Shown: piece after piece, positions 61,961 to 64,000 of the stretch
Layout: each line of letters opens with the position of its first letter
Position numbering within the stretch: position 1 is the first letter of the stretch
Assembly (NCBI GenBank): GCA_961205875.1
Contig: OY540813.1
Coordinates: 26,073,001-26,137,000, forward strand
DNA length: 64,000 nucleotides
Reading direction: 5' to 3'
Origin: Sialis fuliginosa
Taxonomy: Eukaryota; Arthropoda; Insecta; Megaloptera; Sialidae
Made by a program: the position numbers and the translations under genes
Notes under the pieces: model-generated
Databases searched by the model: none
Told to the model about the DNA's origin: nothing
The model's input: only the letters and a program-made list of their open reading frames with translations

Positions 61961-62226
61961 GTGTAGTCCGCGGTGGTGTAGCAATGTCCGTTAAACGAGC
62001 AGTCGACTACGATGCACGAGCTAGGTCTGACCGGCCGCTCGGACGTGCTGATCTCATACGTGATGTTAAATCCGTACACGTCGAGCAGGTTGTCCAGCAC
62101 CCTCAGGTGGTTGCCCTCGAGCCGGTCCAGCTTGAACTCGACCACCAGGAAAGGACGAACAGTGCGCAGCCACCGCACGTGAGTTACGTTCGTCTCGGTT
62201 ACGGTATGGATCAGGCTCCCACCGTA
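61961..62226 (-). CDS. Internal exon: CUB-like C-terminal part and EGF start
   Basis: On the minus strand TTTATTTCCACAG precedes 62226 and GTTAGT follows 61961. The 266 bp exon is 88 codons plus two bases (phase 0 in, phase 2 out) and is much GC-richer than its flanks, with third-position G/C preference. It reads from YGGSLIHTVT through RPFLVVEFKLDRLEGN and DNLLDVYGFNITYEIS to SSCIVVDCSFNGHCYTTADY. GFNITYEIS resembles the last strand of a CUB domain, and C-x4-C-x5-C begins an EGF domain completed by the exon at 47264-47365. Two N-glycosylation sequons (NVT, NIT) support an extracellular product. A CUB domain followed by EGF domains occurs in attractin/MEGF8-type proteins; that is only a suggestion, and other CUB/EGF families are possible. 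Plus-strand frames here are shadows. Confidence 0.8.
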
Positions 62227-64000
62227 CTGTGGAAATAAACGGTATTAATTCTACGAAGATGTAAATCATGCAAGTTAGTGATTATAATACCTAGATCCCG
62301 GTACTTACAATTAGATATCAGTATAAGTGTAAAAAAACGGGATTTACAATTGGTATTAAAAAACATCTGCCAAGTAAATGCACAGTGCTTCCTCGTGCTA
62401 AATTCACCAATGGTAGATAATTATTGAACAATTCAAATAAAAGCCGATAGTGTTGAGATAAATTGCCTGGAATTGGTTAATCATTTAATTTTTATACAAT
62501 TTTACTAAAAAATATTAGTTCGAAATTTTTCTAAAGACACACCTGATTATTTTTTCGTATATTTTTTGGCAAATGTCAAAATGACATTTAAAACGTCAAA
62601 ATGAGATTTAATATGTCCAAGCAAATATCAATTTAGAAAAACAAAACACGAATTTTTAAAATAAATTGAGATAAATCTTTGTAAGGGAATATTTTACAAC
62701 AAACGTTGTACACCCATATTATAGGAAATTTAAAAGGCAGCCACACACGTAACGATATACTTGCGCAAGTATATCGTTACGTGTGTAAATATTTTGGGAT
62801 GTCACCCCTCCCCCTTACACAGGATTTTAAAGATTTTGAAATGGAACCGTCCTCAAGCCAGACCCAATCATCCGACCAAGTTTCAACAATATCGGTTCAG
62901 TGGTTCATGAGTTATGCGTGTAACAAGGATTCAGGGGACAGACGGAAACACACACGGACGGGTGGACAGACACACACGAAAAGAAAAGTGTTTGTCTTGA
63001 CGTGAAACGGAAAGATCAATTTAAAATTTTTAAATCGGAGAACATTTTTTTTGTCTCAATCTGAAACGATCACAATGCTTCTCGTATCTTCGATATTGCG
63101 AGGAAGCAATTGTCGAATAGTTGATTTTTACACTTAAAGATCGTTTATAGAAGATGTCGTATATGTGACTACATTAAACATTACAAACTACTACATTAAA
63201 CATAAGGACCAAACGCATGAAAACACTCTCATTTATTTCCACTACTCATATGTTTGGCCTCACTGTATGTCGGTTTGTAATTCAATACAATATAATCAGA
63301 AAAAGTAACCACGTGTTTATATGTACAATATATTACAAAAAAATATGTACCTTTCCATGATTGAACGCTCAGAACAAAAATTCATACAAATCGATTTGAT
63401 TGAATCTAGAAATGTTAAACAAGATACAGTCCTATTGACGTTGCCAGCAACAGGTTCGAATTGGTTATTTAAAGACACATGGGACAAATAGCAGGCAGTC
63501 AATCATACACAGGTGAACATAATACCGGGTGTCGAGTACAATACATACATATATGTGTACATGTATATTGGGTATTCTGTGTTTTAGATACGATATTCGC
63601 TAGAATGAATACATATTTGATAGAAGAATTGAATACAAATGTAAACTGGGATGTTAGGTGCTCAATTGTCAAAACGGTAGTAAATCCACTTTTTTCGATT
63701 TTATAATTTCAAAATACTGGAGTGATTTATTGATGAAAAATACAAAGTTGATTTATTTGCCAATTACTAAAAAAAAAATATATATTTTTTAATTTTAGTA
63801 ACAGATTTACTCAATTGTTAAATAATTGATTTGACCAATCGGAGCGTTTATATTGGAATCATATTAACGAGAATTTTCTTAAATAAGGGACTAAAATGAA
63901 GGAGCATTTTATTCATTTAATTAGTTTTGGCATCACAGAAAGAACGTAACAAATCTTTACACTGAGCGAACTCAGAAAGGTATTTATTGTATGTGTACAG
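62227..64000 (-). other. Upstream intron of the EGF gene, to the window edge
   Basis: This sequence precedes the exon at 61961-62226 in transcript order. No second exon was recognised. 62795-62970 (CACCCCTCCCCCTTACACAG, then AAGTTTCAACAATATCGGTT, CAGTGGTTCATGAGTTATGC and a (CACACGGACGG)-like tail) is a typical insect dispersed-repeat fragment. The plus-strand frame through it is not a gene. Confidence 0.55.
62743..62786. repeat. 44 bp perfect palindrome
   Basis: ACACACGTAACGATATACTT then GC is followed immediately by its exact reverse complement, with no spacer and no mismatch (22 bp arms meeting at 62764/62765). It would extrude as a hairpin with no loop. It sits about 520 bp upstream of the CUB/EGF exon and just before a dispersed repeat, so it may be the remains of a tiny foldback element. 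Confidence 0.95.

Noticed and set aside
61984..62238. Plus-strand frame of 84 codons
   Set aside because: It is the antisense shadow of the well-supported CUB/EGF exon on the minus strand; a further minus-strand frame at 62066-62269 is also a shadow.
62706..63005. 99-codon plus-strand frame
   Set aside because: It spans a 44 bp palindrome and a common insect dispersed-repeat tail (GGTTCAGTGGTTCATGAG), so it is not a gene.
1..64000. CRISPR arrays, bacterial operons, phage or prokaryotic systems
   Set aside because: No regularly spaced identical repeats, no Shine-Dalgarno-linked gene runs; the sequence is clearly animal genomic DNA with introns and transposons.

Overview
This is a eukaryotic, almost certainly insect, genomic window. 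It is strongly AT-rich with long gene-poor stretches, spliceosomal exon borders and an insect-type transposon load: mariner, Tc1-like, hAT, PIF-Harbinger, Helitron, LINE tails and many foldback or MITE-like elements. Several dispersed repeats, notably one ending in GGACGGACGG...GGAACCCTAAAAA and Helitrons ending GCCGCG..CTAG, remind me of Lepidoptera. That assignment is inference; insect is much safer. No bacterial-type operon, rRNA, tRNA or CRISPR array was seen.

Only one host gene can be supported. It lies on the minus strand and is represented by two exons about 14.6 kb apart: 61961-62226 (CUB-like tail running into an EGF-like domain) and 47264-47365 (rest of that EGF plus the start of the next). 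Splice sites are canonical, the intron phases match (phase 2 to phase 2), and joining the exons completes a six-cysteine EGF domain. The gene continues beyond both window edges or through exons I cannot recognise. Positions 1-47263 are therefore either a further giant intron or intergenic DNA.

Layout. 1-20 kb: mostly featureless AT-rich DNA with scattered short TIR elements (4555-4842, 10886-11286, 16363-16909, 18662-19235). 19.8-31.2 kb: two LINE reverse-transcriptase C-terminal fossils, a mariner carrying a nested foldback element, compound inverted repeats and dispersed repeats. 31-47 kb: further TIR elements, including a PIF-Harbinger-like one with a recognisable MADF-domain fossil (37015-37641). 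47.3-62 kb: the intron of the EGF gene, holding a 1.37 kb near-perfect foldback, two head-to-tail Helitrons plus an inverted third copy split by another insertion, a foldback with a hammerhead-like core motif, a dead Tc1-like transposase and another long foldback. 62.2-64 kb: upstream intron with a 44 bp perfect palindrome.

Nothing here amounts to a demonstrated new biological system. The most interesting points are the unidentified CUB-EGF gene, the density of long inverted repeats in its transcribed intron, the nested transposon history and the hammerhead-like motif in a foldback. All coordinates of repeat edges were read by eye and may be off by a few bases.
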